A DNA stretch of 64,000 bases from assembly GCA_950295325.1 (NCBI GenBank), contig OX485809.1:20832001-20896000 (forward strand), in the 5' to 3' direction. The notes beneath the pieces are model-generated. The model was not told the DNA's origin. It did not search any database and saw only the letters and a list, made by a program, of their open reading frames with translations. Position numbers and translations under genes: made by a program. This DNA comes from Polytrichum commune. Its lineage: Eukaryota; Streptophyta; Polytrichopsida; Polytrichales; Polytrichaceae. Below are positions 21,240 through 34,838 of this stretch, piece after piece. The stretch's first letter is position 1, and every line of letters starts with the position of its first letter.

Positions 21240-24200
21240 TTGAGAAACAAATTTAGGTGCAATCCACTTTTGTGGAACCATCAAGCTGGTGGAGCAAATT
21301 TGAGGGAGATTCCTATGGCATTGAAGCTTGCACAAAGGAGGGTGGAAGCACGTGGAGGCAAAAAGGTGTTTTGTGATGTTCGAACCATCGGGACGTCCAC
21401 GTTGGTTGCTTTTGGGATTGCAGTATTCTTCTACTGCTTCGTCTATGTGGACATGCAAATGTTTTATCGCACGTTGACGACGTCAGTGGTGTCCAAGACA
21501 GGACTTGGCGAGAATTCAGTGGTGAGGTATGAGCCTGAATTAGAGGCGACAGTGTCAAGTGAAGCGATTAACGACATCAATGAACTGAGTGATGAAGATC
21601 CCCCATCATTGACTACAACATTTAATGAGGCATCTAGTAAGGTTAATGAGGCAGCCCATCCAGAGAAGATGGAAGAGTTCGAAACATTAACATCCGAGAA
21701 AACAAGTGACTTCACAATAATATCAGGGAAATTATCTGAAGAAGAAGAAACCATGGCAGGAGCAACAATTTCTGTGGTTGCTGTGGACGAGGATTCTACC
21801 TCCACATTAGCTGATGAAAACACTGAGAGCAAATCAAACGGTGACGCCGCATCAGAAACAAACCCCGATGACGATGGGATCACATCCAACTCTGACGTTG
21901 ATCTAGTGCAACCTGGCAAGATTAACCATACAATAGGGTTAAATCATTTGCCAGAGACCTCGGCAAAGCATTGTGACTTGTCTCAAGGTCGTTGGGTTTA
22001 CGACAATGTCTCTCATCCATTATACCGAACTAAGAATTGCCCATTTGCAGATCCTGGTTTCCGTTGCCAGGAAAATGGACGGCCCGACACAGATTTTATG
22101 AATTATCGGTGGCAGCCCCATGGGTGCAACCTTCCTAGGTATGTAAACTTATACCTTATAGTTATCTCAATTTTAGGTTGGTTCAATATTATTACTTCCA
22201 TTGGATGCACTTCAAATGCACCTTTGACATGACTGGACCTTGTTAGGGGACTTCAAAGACATGCCATGTGTAATAACGCTTTGATCAAACTGTACACATG
22301 TGATGGAACCGTGTTGAAATCCTATTCTAGCAATCAATCTCTGAGGTCAAAATGAGGGAGCTGGTTCTCCTCTTCATTTTCCAGAGATTATTATTACATG
22401 TGCTAAAATCTAAGATCCAAGATGAGTTAGATTAATATGTGACGGTCCATTGGCTAACAAGCAATGAAGTGCACACCAAAATAAGTCGATTGCTTTAAAG
22501 AATCCCTTGCTCAATCCCGATGCTCTTGTAAATGTATGTATTCAAGAATCACATGCTGTTGTTGTCAAGGTTTCACATTGTTCAGAAGAAAGATTGATGT
22601 TGGAGTCAACCTTTGTTAATTTGTCTAACCTGTGTCTCCACAAAAGATACCCTATTAATTTCACATCAATGTAGCATATTCTGATGGGTTCCCTGTCATG
22701 GGTGTGAGCATACATTAACAGTAGGATATGCGCACTTGAGTGAGTTCCATTTCCTTCAACAAGACCGATTGGTACACAACTAGTACATTAAGCATTGGTT
22801 TACCTTAATCAGTTGGCAGAGTTATAGTGGGATTGAATTCAGGTTTAAAGTCAACTGATGTTCCTGCGTCGTGTCAGTGTCTGTAGAACCAGGTTTGGAG
22901 TTGCTAACACGTGTTACTTGAAGCATTACTTTAAAGCTACTTTCAGGCTGTTATAAATTTTCTTAGAATTGACAATAAATACGCACAGGTTTGGATGGTG
23001 ACCCCCATGCTTTAAAAAATTATCTCTGACAAGTTCTCAAAACAACATCTGACTCAAGTATAAACTGTATCTGGTATCAATGGATTCCACTCAACACCCT
23101 CTTGAGACTTTCCGAGCATGTTGTTCCACTTTCCGAGAATTAACAAAACAATCAGCTCACTGGAAGTATTTTAGAAACAGCTTTTTGAATAGGGAGAGTT
23201 GCCACCTTGGGCTTTTGAGTGATGCACAAAAATCACGTGCATTAACTAGGTATTTTGCACTTATGTATGAATTTCGGACATAACAAAACTATGTACATGC
23301 ATTTCTATCGGTGGACCCTATGATAAAAACTAGTCTTACAACTGAACTACATGTATTTTTCTATACACGTTCTAGTTGTATGTACAATATGTTGTTTGTG
23401 AAAAAAACGCATCCAGAGTGGTATTTTGACCACATTGCTTCAAGTTTGTATAATTACGAATACATCACAGTCTTCTGGTTTTCTTCCCCCAAATAACTTA
23501 TTCTCTAATGTGCATGTATCACTAGTACTAACGATACTTTCATATGCATTATTATTATTGGCCAAGTCTTTTGTCTGCATTTACTTAAATCATAGTGAGC
23601 ATGGCAGGTTCAATGCGACCGAAATCTTGGAGAGGCTTCGAGGAAAGCGAATGGTTTTTGTTGGTGACTCTTTAGGAAGGAACAATTGGGAGTCGATGTT
23701 GTGTATGCTAGCTGAGGGGGTTCCCAACAAGCAACGGATCTATGAAGTGAATGGACAACCCATCAGCAAGCACCAAGGAAAGCTAGTGTTCAAATTTGAA
23801 GACTACAATGCTAGAGTGGAGTATTACAGAGATCCTTTCCTGATCCCACAAGGGCGACCTCCACGGAATTCTCCTAAAGGTGTGAAATGCTCACTCAAAG
23901 TTGATCAAATCAGTCACAGTACTGGGCAATGGCAAAATGCTGACATCGTGATCTTCAACGCCGGTCACTGGTGGACAGAGCAAAAGATTTTCCGAGCGTA
24001 AGTGACAGATGACCAATCTTACAATTACGTCGTCCAATTTGTTTTTTGCATTTGCCCAATTCTTGCCAAATCTTTGTCCACACAACTCGTGTGGAATTTA
24101 AGGGTTATTTTACACTAGGATTTAAGATCAAAGAAACTCCAAAAGTAAGCAATCTTACAATTACGGTCAATGCTCACTCAATCTTGTCTTAATACTACTT

Positions 24201-26621
24201 ATTGGTCGAGAGCAAAAGTTTGGACACTAGGGTCTAGGACATGGTATTATACATATGCAATGAAAACACATGAGACCGATCTAATCTTGGTATCCAATTA
24301 GAGGTTAAGGAGGTAAATTATTGTTGGAAATTTGTGCTACAGGTATTGCCGCTTTCAAGAGGGCGATTCTTTGAAGAACTACACTATTCAAGAAGCATTC
24401 AAGATTGCCATGCATACATGGGGGAAATGGATGGATAAGAATATCGATCCCAAGAAGACTGAAGTCTTTGTTCTCAGTTTCGCATCTGTTCACTTCAGGT
24501 AAAGTTCCTAGTCCATCTTTGTTGGAGCAATAAATTAACCACAAATTCTCTTGTTATGGCATGTGTTGCAATTGATGGGAAATTTGAGCTAGGTTTGGGA
24601 TTGACTTCATAAGAACTAGAACATCCTCAATAGTGTTTAATCTAACTATGACACATACAAGAGTGTGACTAAATCATCCAAGGGAGATGTTGAATAACAA
24701 TTTTGATCTAACCTACTGGAATTGTTGGGAATTCCGATCATATGAAGCCAATCAACAACGGAATGGGTTGTGACTAGCCTCATATGGTCTTTGCATGACT
24801 AAACATCTAAGAGAACTCCAAATACTGGCATTGAACCCTTGAAGGCATTAATCCTCTACTTGTGTATGATATGCTTTCACGGCTTACAATGGCCTCACAT
24901 TGTTGAAATGCTTGCAAAGGGATATTACGTGGAATTAATTGCTCTTTGTGTTGAGTATCTTCAATCAAGTAACAATAGTTACAATGCATTAAGACATCTT
25001 CCTCCAAGTAATCTTATATGATCTACACAATTCTTTATTGTGTTTTTCTTATGGTCAAGTTCCATGGAGTGAACCATAAAACCATGGTTCAAAATACTCT
25101 TTTGCTCCATGGGTGAGGACGTGTTCATAAAGGCTCATTGATAGCTCAAAACCAATTCCCCCCCCCCCCTTTGGATACAAAGCTCTTAAACTACAAGGTC
25201 CTTTGATTAAATCATTCGGTCAAACTTACTCATGAAATGAAGAGTCTTGACTAGAGCATCACTAGTTTAAATGAAAAGGTAGTGAACCTTACAATGTGAA
25301 TGGAAAAATTGAAGAGAAAGTGCACATGCACAAATGCTTGTCCCTTCGTATGAACCACCTTGAAAACTTGTGAGGGCATGGATGTGGGTGTGTTTTATTT
25401 ATTTTTAGGGGTGGTGTCAAAGATAGTTGCCACCCCTCTCATGGAACTTGACCCTTAGTTTCTTCTTGGTTAGACTTTGTCTAAGACAAAGCTAGGATGA
25501 CCCCTAGACAAGGGAAGATTCAAGTAGCATCCATTGAATACCTCCTTGGATCGAAGCCTTTTGACATTCCAAGAATGTTGTCATTGAATTTGAATTAGGA
25601 AAATTCAAATTCCATCGGACTCGAAGCACTATTTCCCTTGTCGTCCTTTTAAGGGATGAGTGGTGTCTTCGTGTTGTCCTTTTGACTCATATACTACAAA
25701 TATATTTGATTGTTCATTCTACCCATCGATACTTGGGGCCTAGGGCCTATGTGCAGCAATTTACAATGATGGTACTAACAAGCGGTAGGGTGGAGAATAG
25801 AAACTTTATTGTAATATTGAAAGTAGTATAGGTTCCTCATAAATAGTATAATAATGTGACCAACTTATATGATATATTCCAAAAGTGTTTCAAATTTATG
25901 CATCACTTCATAGGGTGCTCCCAAACACCTTGTTATCACATGTGGTTGCCCCAAGGACCTAAACACGTACATAATGACTTCCTTAGGGCTACATCTATTT
26001 TCCAAATCGGCTTGCATAACCATGACAATGTGCAAAATGGAAATATGTTCTATAAGCTCACTAGGTCTCAACCAAACATTTCTTTACAACTCCTTGGCAT
26101 ACAAATATATTCAGGCTTTAGTCTAAATTTTAACTTTTTACACACTAGTTTTAAATTTATGAAAAGAACACACACTTGATGTTGAATAACATGCATTATT
26201 CCATCTAAATTCATTAAAAATAAAACTCTAACAAGGGTGCACTTGGTCGATGACGTGTAGGGGTGGCACATGGAATCGAGGAGGCCATTGCCACCAAGAG
26301 GTTAGGCCCCTCACCGAGGAAGAGGCCAGAGCGGAGTGGCAAGTTCCATGGATCAACAAATACTTGGAGGATGAGTTTCGGAACACCATTAAAAGGAAGG
26401 ATGTTGTAAATTACCTCGATATCACAACAGCCACAAACTACAGGTCAGATGGTCATGGGGCATTGTACACACATGACACCAAGAAGTTTGGATTAAAGCC
26501 GAGAAATCGCCAAGACTGCAGCCATTTTTGCCTACCTGGGGTTCCAGATACTTGGAATGAGCTTATTCTTGCAACTTTACTAGCTAAGGGCAAAGGTGAT
26601 TGGGGGCAACCAATTAGGTAG
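21240..26621 (+). CDS. PMR5/TBL (TRICHOME BIREFRINGENCE-LIKE) wall polysaccharide O-acetyltransferase
   Basis: Four exons, 21240-22138, 23608-23997, 24343-24498 and 26261-26621, join in phase to 601 residues. Start at 21240 is the first ATG; an ATG at 21315 (residue 26) is a good alternative because it sits just before the basic stretch and membrane anchor. Layout: short cytosolic tail, one transmembrane segment (about residues 50-70), an acidic Ser/Thr-rich stem to about 240, the PMR5N domain from Cys245 (CDLSQGRWVYD...CPFADPGFRCQENGR...WRWQP-like), then the esterase domain with GDS at 319-321 (FVGDSLGRNNWESM), FRGGTWNRGGHC, and DCSHFCLPGVPDTWNE with Asp567 and His570. GDS Ser and DxxH supply the catalytic triad of this family, which transfers acetyl groups to xylan, mannan or pectin in the Golgi. 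The exact substrate and orthologue are not resolved. An acceptor-like TTTTCAG near 21035 suggests an upstream non-coding exon. Confidence 0.92.
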
Positions 26622-29600
26622 TTTATAATCATCCAATGTTTACATTATCTAGCATGGTTTGATAGTATATAACATTCTTTAGCAATCGCACTCTAATTTC
26701 AATTGAAACATAGGAGCATTGCCAAATTCTATGGTTGTAATCTAGCTCATAAGTTACACAGGTATGTATCCCCATGCTACAACATGGTCCGCCATGTTAA
26801 GCATTTGGATAACGGGCTCACATTCATGCCGGTACAATGTACGGGCGTAATTTTTCTTTTCTTTTCTTCTTACACAGGTATGTAGAGGTGTAGGCATTTT
26901 CTCCATCAGTTCACGGTCAATGATGCATTCAATGGTCAAACATACTCGATTATTTAGGGTTTTTAAAGAAATTACAGGTCCCATTCCAAACCTAGCTAAA
27001 CACAAGAGCTTAGTAACATTCATGTTTAGGAATCATGCATTTCTTGAGGTTGTGTGGTTCATCATAATCAAAAAAGATATACTTATTGTGCATGAGGAAT
27101 TTTATAGGATTGGTTGAAATTATAAATAAAATACATTTATGGAATATTGCAAGTGTAATATCATTTTGAAGCGATCAATTTATCATAATTGTCTCTTGAG
27201 ATGTGTGCACTTCATTACATATACAAACTTATCATTCACAAAAAAATTAGTCAAGCTTTTGAATGTCCTTGACAATTCAAGTAACTACATTAACAAACAA
27301 AAATGATAAGAATATATGATTTTGAAGTAAGATAAGTACCTTGAAAATTAAGTCTAGTCCCATTATGGGATGAATAAGCCTTGAAGGTTTGGATTAATAG
27401 CATGCATTTTTGCAATCAAGGTTGTGAACAATCACAAGGTAAGTGTTGCTTCTCTATGGCCACATTCAAATCTCCTTCAACACTCATATACAACTTAAAG
27501 GACTATATGATTGAGGCTAGGTCATCACCATAGTGAAGAGAGAGAGAGAGAGAGAGAGAGAGCATTTTGTAAGGATTACTTGAAATTCCCAAAATATTCC
27601 ATCACAACCTCAAAAGTGCACTAAAACTAGCCCCCCCCCCTCTCGTGTGCGAGCGCTCTCTCTCCCCTTCTTCATTTTAAAATGAGACAGCACGGCATTG
27701 CGTTTAGTTTGATGCTCCTCATCAATGGTTTATTTTCTTAAAATTTGGATATCATGGCATCAAGATTTTGCATGTTTTCAAAGTTTTGTTATTTTATTAT
27801 TTTATTTACAAAAATGTCAGTACTATTGTATCAACTTAGAAAATTTTCCATGTATGTTAGGGATTGTAACCCCCAAGTTCTTCTAGTTTCTATTTGAAAA
27901 CAACATTGAACTCTTCAGAGTTGATCTTCTTGAAGTCAATTTTAACCCAATTTTTCTAGAACTCCAACTTTGGATTGGCAAGTGATTGAGTTCAATGTAG
28001 TTTGGACATGTGCCGTACTGGCACGTTGCACCCATGCACATGAATTTTGAATTGGAAAGATCTTAAGGTCAATATTATGTTGTGTAATTGGTTTTAGAAA
28101 GTTTCAAAGTGTGGTTCTTGTTTTACCTCCACATTACGTCTTACTAATTTTGTTAGCTTTTGACCTATCCATGCACGTTTCACTTGTGAGCTACCCTTGG
28201 GCTACCCGTGTGCCATTGGTGGATAGATGGCCAAGTGTGTATGTAGCTCTAATGGAATTTGTCAAAAAATACTTGCAAAATGTTCAATCCAGTAAATGTG
28301 TGGAATGCAAAAAAAATTGGTGGCATGCTGAGTGCAAGTTATCATAAAGAAGTAAACCAAAAAAATTAAAAAATTAAAAAATTAATGAGGATATTAATAA
28401 ATAAACCTAATACATACACACCCACTGAGCTTGCCCACGGCCCTCACGCCTCCCCTTCCCCTTGCCCATGCTAGTAGCTTGTTGTTAACAATGATTGTGA
28501 TAACATGGATGCATGCATCACACCTATATTGTGTCAACTATAGGTTCATGGATGGGCCCAAGATCACTTACATCATAGATTGTGAAGACTTTACGGTTTG
28601 TGAAGGCCATTTTAATTGTTTGTTCTAGATGTTGTGGAGTTTTGTCCATAGTGTGGATAATAAATAAATTAAAACACAAATGGGTTTATTTATTTTCTAA
28701 TGGGCACAAATAGATAACTTCTACGCAGAATGACAATATTGACTACTGAATGTAAGTCTTAGATGGAATGCCAACAATGAAGACAATAATCATCCCAATT
28801 GGGAATTTATGTGCTTTCAACAATCATCAACTCATGTCTTAGCACAAATTAATGCCTTGTAGGCCCCAACATCTTGTCAAATAAATCCCAAAATCATAGC
28901 CTCACAAATGTCAAGTCCATGTATTTCATAAATTTAATAGGCAATACAAGTGTTCTTTTTAAAGTTGATGAAGTTTAGAGTCATGCCAATGTTCTACATT
29001 GATAACTTAGTAATCCCTTCCCTTCCAACTAAAGCACATGGAGAAGGTACAAATTACTAGCCATATACCTCTGAATCAATTTTACTAGATCTCTTTGGAA
29101 AATTCTTGTGAAAGTAATAAGATTAAATTTAACCTCAAAGTACTTGAAAATGGGTTTCAATACCCAATTTTAGGGCCTTTGGTGTGACATGTGCATACAT
29201 GCCCATTTATGGGGCTCTTAATTTGTTCCCAGAAAAAAAAAATTGGGGTCCAAATTTCCATTATGAAAAAAATTGCTCGCATACTTTTGATAATATCATT
29301 TTTTTTGGCAATTGCAGCGTGTAAATCGCAACAAATTGTTTTACATAGTATAATATTTATTTACCTATCAATTCCCCAATTTTGGTTTATGAAGCCGAAC
29401 AACCCCCTCAACAAAATAAACATGCGTCATTCAACAATGTATTTGGTGAAGAATGCCAAATCTTGCATTATGTACAATTAACTAACACAAATTGCATCAT
29501 AGTCCTAGGCCTATCTATATACCATGGTCAAAAATGCTACTTCGAATTGGAATCGCTATCCAATGGTTTGATTGGGCTAGGACTTGAGCTCACACTATAC

Positions 29601-30572
29601 GAATTTTGTGTTTGATGGGTTTGGTGCCTCGCCTTGTGCCCACTTTCGGTGATGGTCCACAAATCCTACCCATTGCACTCAATACTTGTTTGTGCACAAG
29701 TGCACACATGGTCTCTAATGACCAACACCTACAAAAGAATTTGAATGTTGAAGTACATATTGCATGTTCGGGCTAGTGCAACCATCCCGCATATTCAAAA
29801 GGTTGTTGATGTATTTCCACTCATTCAACCTTTTACACAACATTTGTTCATTGAAGATCACCTCACCCACAATGGCATATATCCTTTCAATATCAGCCTC
29901 AAACCTTTCAACATCCATCATTTGTTTCACATTCCAAGCCATTTCTTTATCTAGAATGGGCTTTTGTGGAAATACCCCCCTAATCATATTACTGGTAAGT
30001 TAGAATTATAACCTTGTAGGTGAAGGCCTAGGACGAACTCCCATGTATTGCCACCATCGCCCACCATGACTTGGTACAAAAAAAAGCCTAGAAACCATAG
30101 GCAACATGAGAAGACATGGGGTAACATTCATGGGTTGCCCTTGTGATGTGTGCGGCTATGAGAATGCGTGGAAAGCCTTGAAGGTTTGGCATGACGTTCC
30201 TTTTGCCCACCAGCTATACACAAGAGGATTGTTGTAAAGTGCTGACAATATGCTATGGGTGTGAATGCACTCAAAATTTGGAGGCATCCCCCATTAAATG
30301 TCAAATTGCTCGTACAACTTGCAATGTAGAGGGCAACTTGCATGTTGGACAACAACATTGTCACAACATCTAAGGTATCAAGCAATTGGGTTGGGCCATG
30401 GGTGCAAGAGCCAATGATCCAAGCGCCTTTAGGTCCTCAAAGATTCAAGCATATGAAACAATGGCTCCCGTCAACAAGGTTGGGTTGGCAGGAGGTTGCA
30501 CGATGCAAGAAAAGAATGCAATCTTCCACTAGACTTCACAAAATTTGGCTTTTGCATTCAAGTCAATGTCAG
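26622..30572. other. intergenic DNA without a supported gene
   Basis: Only short, unsupported frames. A (GA)n microsatellite lies at 27537-27562, and a run of ten C at about 27632-27641. At 29987-29715 (minus) a 90-codon frame has protein-like text but no recognised domain, and may belong to a decayed element interrupted by the solo LTR. Confidence 0.5.
27537..27562. repeat. (GA)n microsatellite
   Basis: About 13 GA dinucleotides. Confidence 0.95.
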
Positions 30573-31545
30573 TGTCGCGCACCTCTCCATGAGGAGTGCC
30601 CGAAACACCATGGGCACAAGGGGGACCCCGGAGTGACACCCGGGACTTGTGGCGCCGTTGGTGAGAGGGCCCAAGTGATCCTAGTGTGGGTGAGGGCCCC
30701 GGGCGTGGGGAACGCCTCCCGCCCACGGAGACTAGGAGGCACAAGGGTAAGGCCATGAGCTATGCGTAACTCATGGCGTGATGATTTTAGAATGCTCAAG
30801 ATCACCTCAATCGGAGGTGTGAGCTAGGAGTTATGGCCATTTGAGTGGGGCGCTGTCCCGGGACAGCGCCCTGGTACAGCAGTGCCCGGGAGTGATTCCC
30901 GGGACTGCCAAGGTTCAAACAGGCATAACTTCCTCAATACCTGCCCGAATGGGGCAAGTGAGGAGTCCATCGGCATCTACGTGAAGCGTAGATGAGGATG
31001 GAGTGGTTGGTTGTTGGAATCAGACATCATACAAGGAAGTTATGATGGTCTGAAGCTGATGGGGGCTTCTAGGCCAAGCGGCTAAGGGAAAGTGTCCACT
31101 TGGCCCCAACTCTTGGTAGAGAGACAAGAGGTTGGTTGACGGTGGGGTAGGGGCCCCGCGTAGAGTCCTAGAGGCTTATATGGGTGAGGTGGTGTGGCCT
31201 CACCCACCCGAGGCCGAACGGCACGGCCTCCATGGGCATTGGCCCATTGTGAGGCCATAGTTGCCTAGTATGGTTCGGGTTGTTGTAGTGTTGCTCAGGC
31301 AACGCGATGATCAACATAGGATTGGACTTCCATGGATGGAAGTCCACATCCAAGAAATGGGTTACCGATTAAGGGGTGAGTCCCGAAAGCAAAGTAGGAG
31401 GGTTGGTTCCCTCCTATGAACTATTGGTCCGGGGTAAGAGGAGCTATCCATTAGCATGGCGGAATGCGAAGGGTTAGCGACTCGTAACCTTTGCTAGAAT
31501 TGAAAATTGGCAAGATTATTAAGGGACCTAGCAAGGGTTGCGACA
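30573..31545. mobile_element. solo LTR of a retrotransposon with 5-bp target duplication
   Basis: The 973-bp segment starts TGTCGCGCACC and ends GGGTTGCGACA, so the ends are TG...CA with a 6-bp inverted repeat TGTCGC/GCGACA. It is flanked on both sides by GTCAG (30568-30572 and 31546-31550), an exact 5-bp target duplication. It is much richer in GC than both flanks. No primer-binding site, polypurine tract or coding region lies beside it, so it is a solo LTR. Superfamily (Copia or Gypsy) and orientation cannot be told from the LTR alone. Confidence 0.85.
30849..30870. repeat. perfect 22-bp palindrome inside the solo LTR
   Basis: GGCGCTGTCCC is followed directly by its reverse complement. CCCGGGA recurs near 30633, 30885 and 30899 in the same LTR, so the motif may be a repeated regulatory element. 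Confidence 0.85.
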
Positions 31546-31550
31546 GTCAG

Positions 31551-32638
31551 GGTCATGTTGTGCATTAGGTGAAAGGTTTATGGCCCACATAAATTCTAAT
31601 GATGGCTTGGAGGTGAAAAACAGTTGATGAGCAAATCATTCTTTGGCCAAATGCCTCAATTTTTAAATCTTATCCCCCAATGCCCTCTTGTGAGTTGCGT
31701 ACATGAGAGTGGTAAGACTATGCTTCTTGCCCCCCCCCCCCCCAAGTTTTCACCCCACCATCAGTCCTGACCACTAATGATAAGCCTTGGTATTGACAAT
31801 TAACACCCACAACATTTATTAGCTCCTCAATTTGGGCCTTCTAGTCTTGAACCTTCTTCATGCATTCTTGCCGGACCAAGTCCAATTCCCGTTCATGGTC
31901 CAAGTTGCACTTCACCAACTCAACCCTCAACACCTTCACCACATGGTCATTGTCTAAAACTAAGCCGCTACGATGGTGGATCCTCCGATGTCATCTCCAC
32001 ACCTATTGGTGAAGATGGTGGACAAACCAAGTGGGGTCCACATGATGGTGTCATCCAAATTTTTTGTTGTCTAATAGGTGTTGCAACAAGTTTTGTAACA
32101 CTGTATTTGGGACTGTCGGGAGATTAAGATGGATGGGACCGCTTGAGGATGGGCTAGAGGCTACCATGCCAATGGAATTGGAGGTTTCTATCCTAGCTTG
32201 GCACATGGCACAAGCCCTTTCGTGGCACGCTAACTTTAAGTCCACGTTAGTATGTGGGATGGTGCACCAATCATGTCTATGTCCAATACAACCTCAATAT
32301 ACACCTTCTAACAAAATCACATGGCTAAATGCCCACAATCAAATTCCTTTGGTGCAACCCACATAAAACCACGAACCTCCTTGTAACAGTCTCCAAAATT
32401 CTTACGGTTCACCTCCTTCCTTAGCCCATACCTATGTTTGGACATCCTTTTGACATTCAAGCTCGAAATAGACATCCTCATCATATGTGTCTACTCCATG
32501 TAACTTCGGACAATGCTATACATCCACACACCCCTTTCATACTGCCAACTGGGATTAGCAAGAATGTTGGGATCCTACGCCACCTCCAAATTGATGCGTT
32601 GTGGTCTACCCCTCATTGTATGTGGTCATCTTCTCTCA
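31551..32638. other. no supported gene; possible decayed minus-strand coding text
   Basis: On the minus strand, 32245-32051 and about 31990-31790 give protein-like fragments, the latter charged and helix-prone, with stops between them. With the solo LTR removed this would be contiguous with 30100-30570. No family recognised. A C-run of about 13 lies at 31731-31743. Confidence 0.35.
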
Positions 32639-32646
32639 AATGTATT

Positions 32647-33043
32647 CACGGGGAGGTCACTCCATTGTCAAGTTGAAAACCACGTGCGAACAAAAAAATA
32701 TACTTTTTCTAAGTTGCATCAACAAAATGGGTCAACCTTTTATCAAAAAAATTTATGAGTACATATACATGGTATCTATTACATAGTAAAAATTGACAAC
32801 CAAATTTGATAATTTCTTTTTTCTAGAAAACATACCGTTTCTAACTAGAATGACGTAGAATTGAACTAAAAGAATTACTAGAAAAATGAAGATGACTAAA
32901 AATATTAAAAAGATATTATCAGTGGATATGTACATATAGAAAAAATATCATAATTTTAAAAATTATCTATAGCATATAATATAGGGGTAGCAAACTTTGT
33001 TCGCACGTGGTTTTCAACTTGACAATGGAGTGACCTCCCTGTG
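32647..33043. mobile_element. hAT-like MITE, copy 1, with exact 8-bp TSD
   Basis: 397 bp. The left end CACGGGGAGGTCACTCCATT and the reverse complement of the right end CACAGGGAGGTCACTCCATT continue as near-perfect inverted repeats of about 45 bases (through ..CACGTGCGAACA). Both flanks are AATGTATT (32639-32646, 33044-33051). An 8-bp duplication with CA-rich ends fits hAT. AT-rich, non-coding interior. Confidence 0.85.
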
Positions 33044-33051
33044 AATGTATT

Positions 33052-34836
33052 GCATGGACTTAACCCAAGAGACCTTTTTTGGAGCTACTCCCAAACCCAA
33101 ACCCCCACCACCTAGTGGTTCTAGTGGTGTGTTCTCTTCATCAACATTGTTGCTAATAAACCAAATACTAACTTTTTCAAACTTAATCAAATGTGGTAGC
33201 ACTAACACCCAAAATATTTATTACAAACGCACATAGACTAATGTCACAACAATAAAATACTATGTCAGTGCTTACAAATTACAACAGTTATTGTTTCAAA
33301 ATGCTTTGCCATGTTCAAAATAATATATACCGTTTGTGTGTACCGCAATGGTCCACAACTAATAATGTATTGTGGTGTAATAAAAAAAATTCAAAAAAAA
33401 AAGGTCACAAACCCCCAATGGGAGCCCTCCAACTCACCTCATGCTCTGAATAACACCAGTTGTTTACAACTGATGGCCACCAAAGCGAGGGTGGAGTGAG
33501 AGTGGAAAGTGTAGTGGGGCTCATGTATACCCATGGAGATGTCCTTAAGAATTCATCAAAGTTGTGGCCAAGGCCTTCTAGAAAATCTTCAAGGCTCCAT
33601 TAAAGCATTGAAGTGCGCAAAGACTTCTTATGTACCTGTTAAGTACATGATGTTGGCGTCCTAATTTTGACATGCCTACACCACCTAACCTCCTACCCGA
33701 GGATGTATGCCTTCTTTATTGGTATTGTTGGCCTAATTTAGGCCAACTTGCAAAGAAGTAAAACATGGGCCTTGAATTTCGTCTTGCTTGCAAAATCATT
33801 GGCATAAGTTCCAAAATTTGATGAAGTCTTTAGTCTTGCTCTTAAATTTTGTCCAAGGATCAGGTCATTTATTGGCCATTTATCAGGATCTATTGGCCAT
33901 ACAAACTATGTTCTAGAATATTAAAAATATAATTCCATCATCACCCCCCTTAGAACAAATTCAGAGCTCATTTGTTTTGATGATATGTACATGTCAGTTG
34001 GCTCGTGTCCCGGGCCACTCAACTTCATTATAAAGTGAAATAAGAAAACCACGAAAGCCTCTAAATGTTACAAAATGTTATTCAGTTGCTATTATCCATT
34101 CCATTTTAATAATATCCAGTGACAATGTTTCACATGAACAAAACATAGTTTATCAAGGTAAATTTGCTTAAACAAGCATTTGTAAAGTATAATTCTAACA
34201 CCTAACATGACATATTCCCGGTCCCACTCAACTTGGTCACTTAGCTAAATAATGTTTTATAACAATATTGTTGTGATGATAGAGTTATCCGTGAAGCCTC
34301 TCAAAGTGGGACCAAAACGTGGGGTTTGATCCTTCTTTGAGAATACTTTCTATTAAGAGCTCATTAGTTCATCGTGTTTCAAAGCCTTTTGAAAGTTGGG
34401 TGAAACTTTTGAGACCTCCTCTCTCCACCTCTCAAACTTTAAGAAGATTTTAAGATCTAAATAAAATAGGGTATGCACATGGGACTCACTATCCTAAATC
34501 CCATATTGACCTATGCGACTAGCTTGACCGACTCATCCTAGTAGGACAAGCTAGAAAGCTGGTTTTTAATAACATGACACCACTCTTTGTGTATGATAGT
34601 TTTAACCATGAAGAAAACTTGGATGATTTTGTGTTAATTCTCGTACACTCAAGGTTTGGGACTAAACCCGTGGTTTCTTTTGCTTTACTTTACGAATACC
34701 CCTAATGCCAACATGAATTAGATTCCATGACTCATCTATGGTATGTTTGTATTTCATTTTGTGAAGTCAATGCTTACCTCTTGGTGTATAGACATGATGC
34801 ATGAGAATCAACGGCTACCACCATATGAGTTCCACA
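33052..34836. other. intergenic DNA without a visible gene
   Basis: No supported ORF, RNA gene or element ends recognised between the hAT-like MITE and the pogo element. Confidence 0.5.
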
Positions 34837-34838
34837 TA

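Noticed and set aside
28111-29615. Plus-strand frames of 65-96 codons downstream of TBL
   Set aside because: Start with arbitrary ATGs, no domain, no splice context; TBL ends cleanly at 26621.
30342-30805. Overlapping plus and minus frames at the start of the solo LTR
   Set aside because: They run across the LTR boundary and lie in GC-rich LTR sequence; no protein similarity recognised.
25160-31743. Runs of nine or more C on the plus strand (about 25162, 27632, 31731; also 15591)
   Set aside because: Homopolymer runs are common and error-prone in assemblies; no linked function seen.
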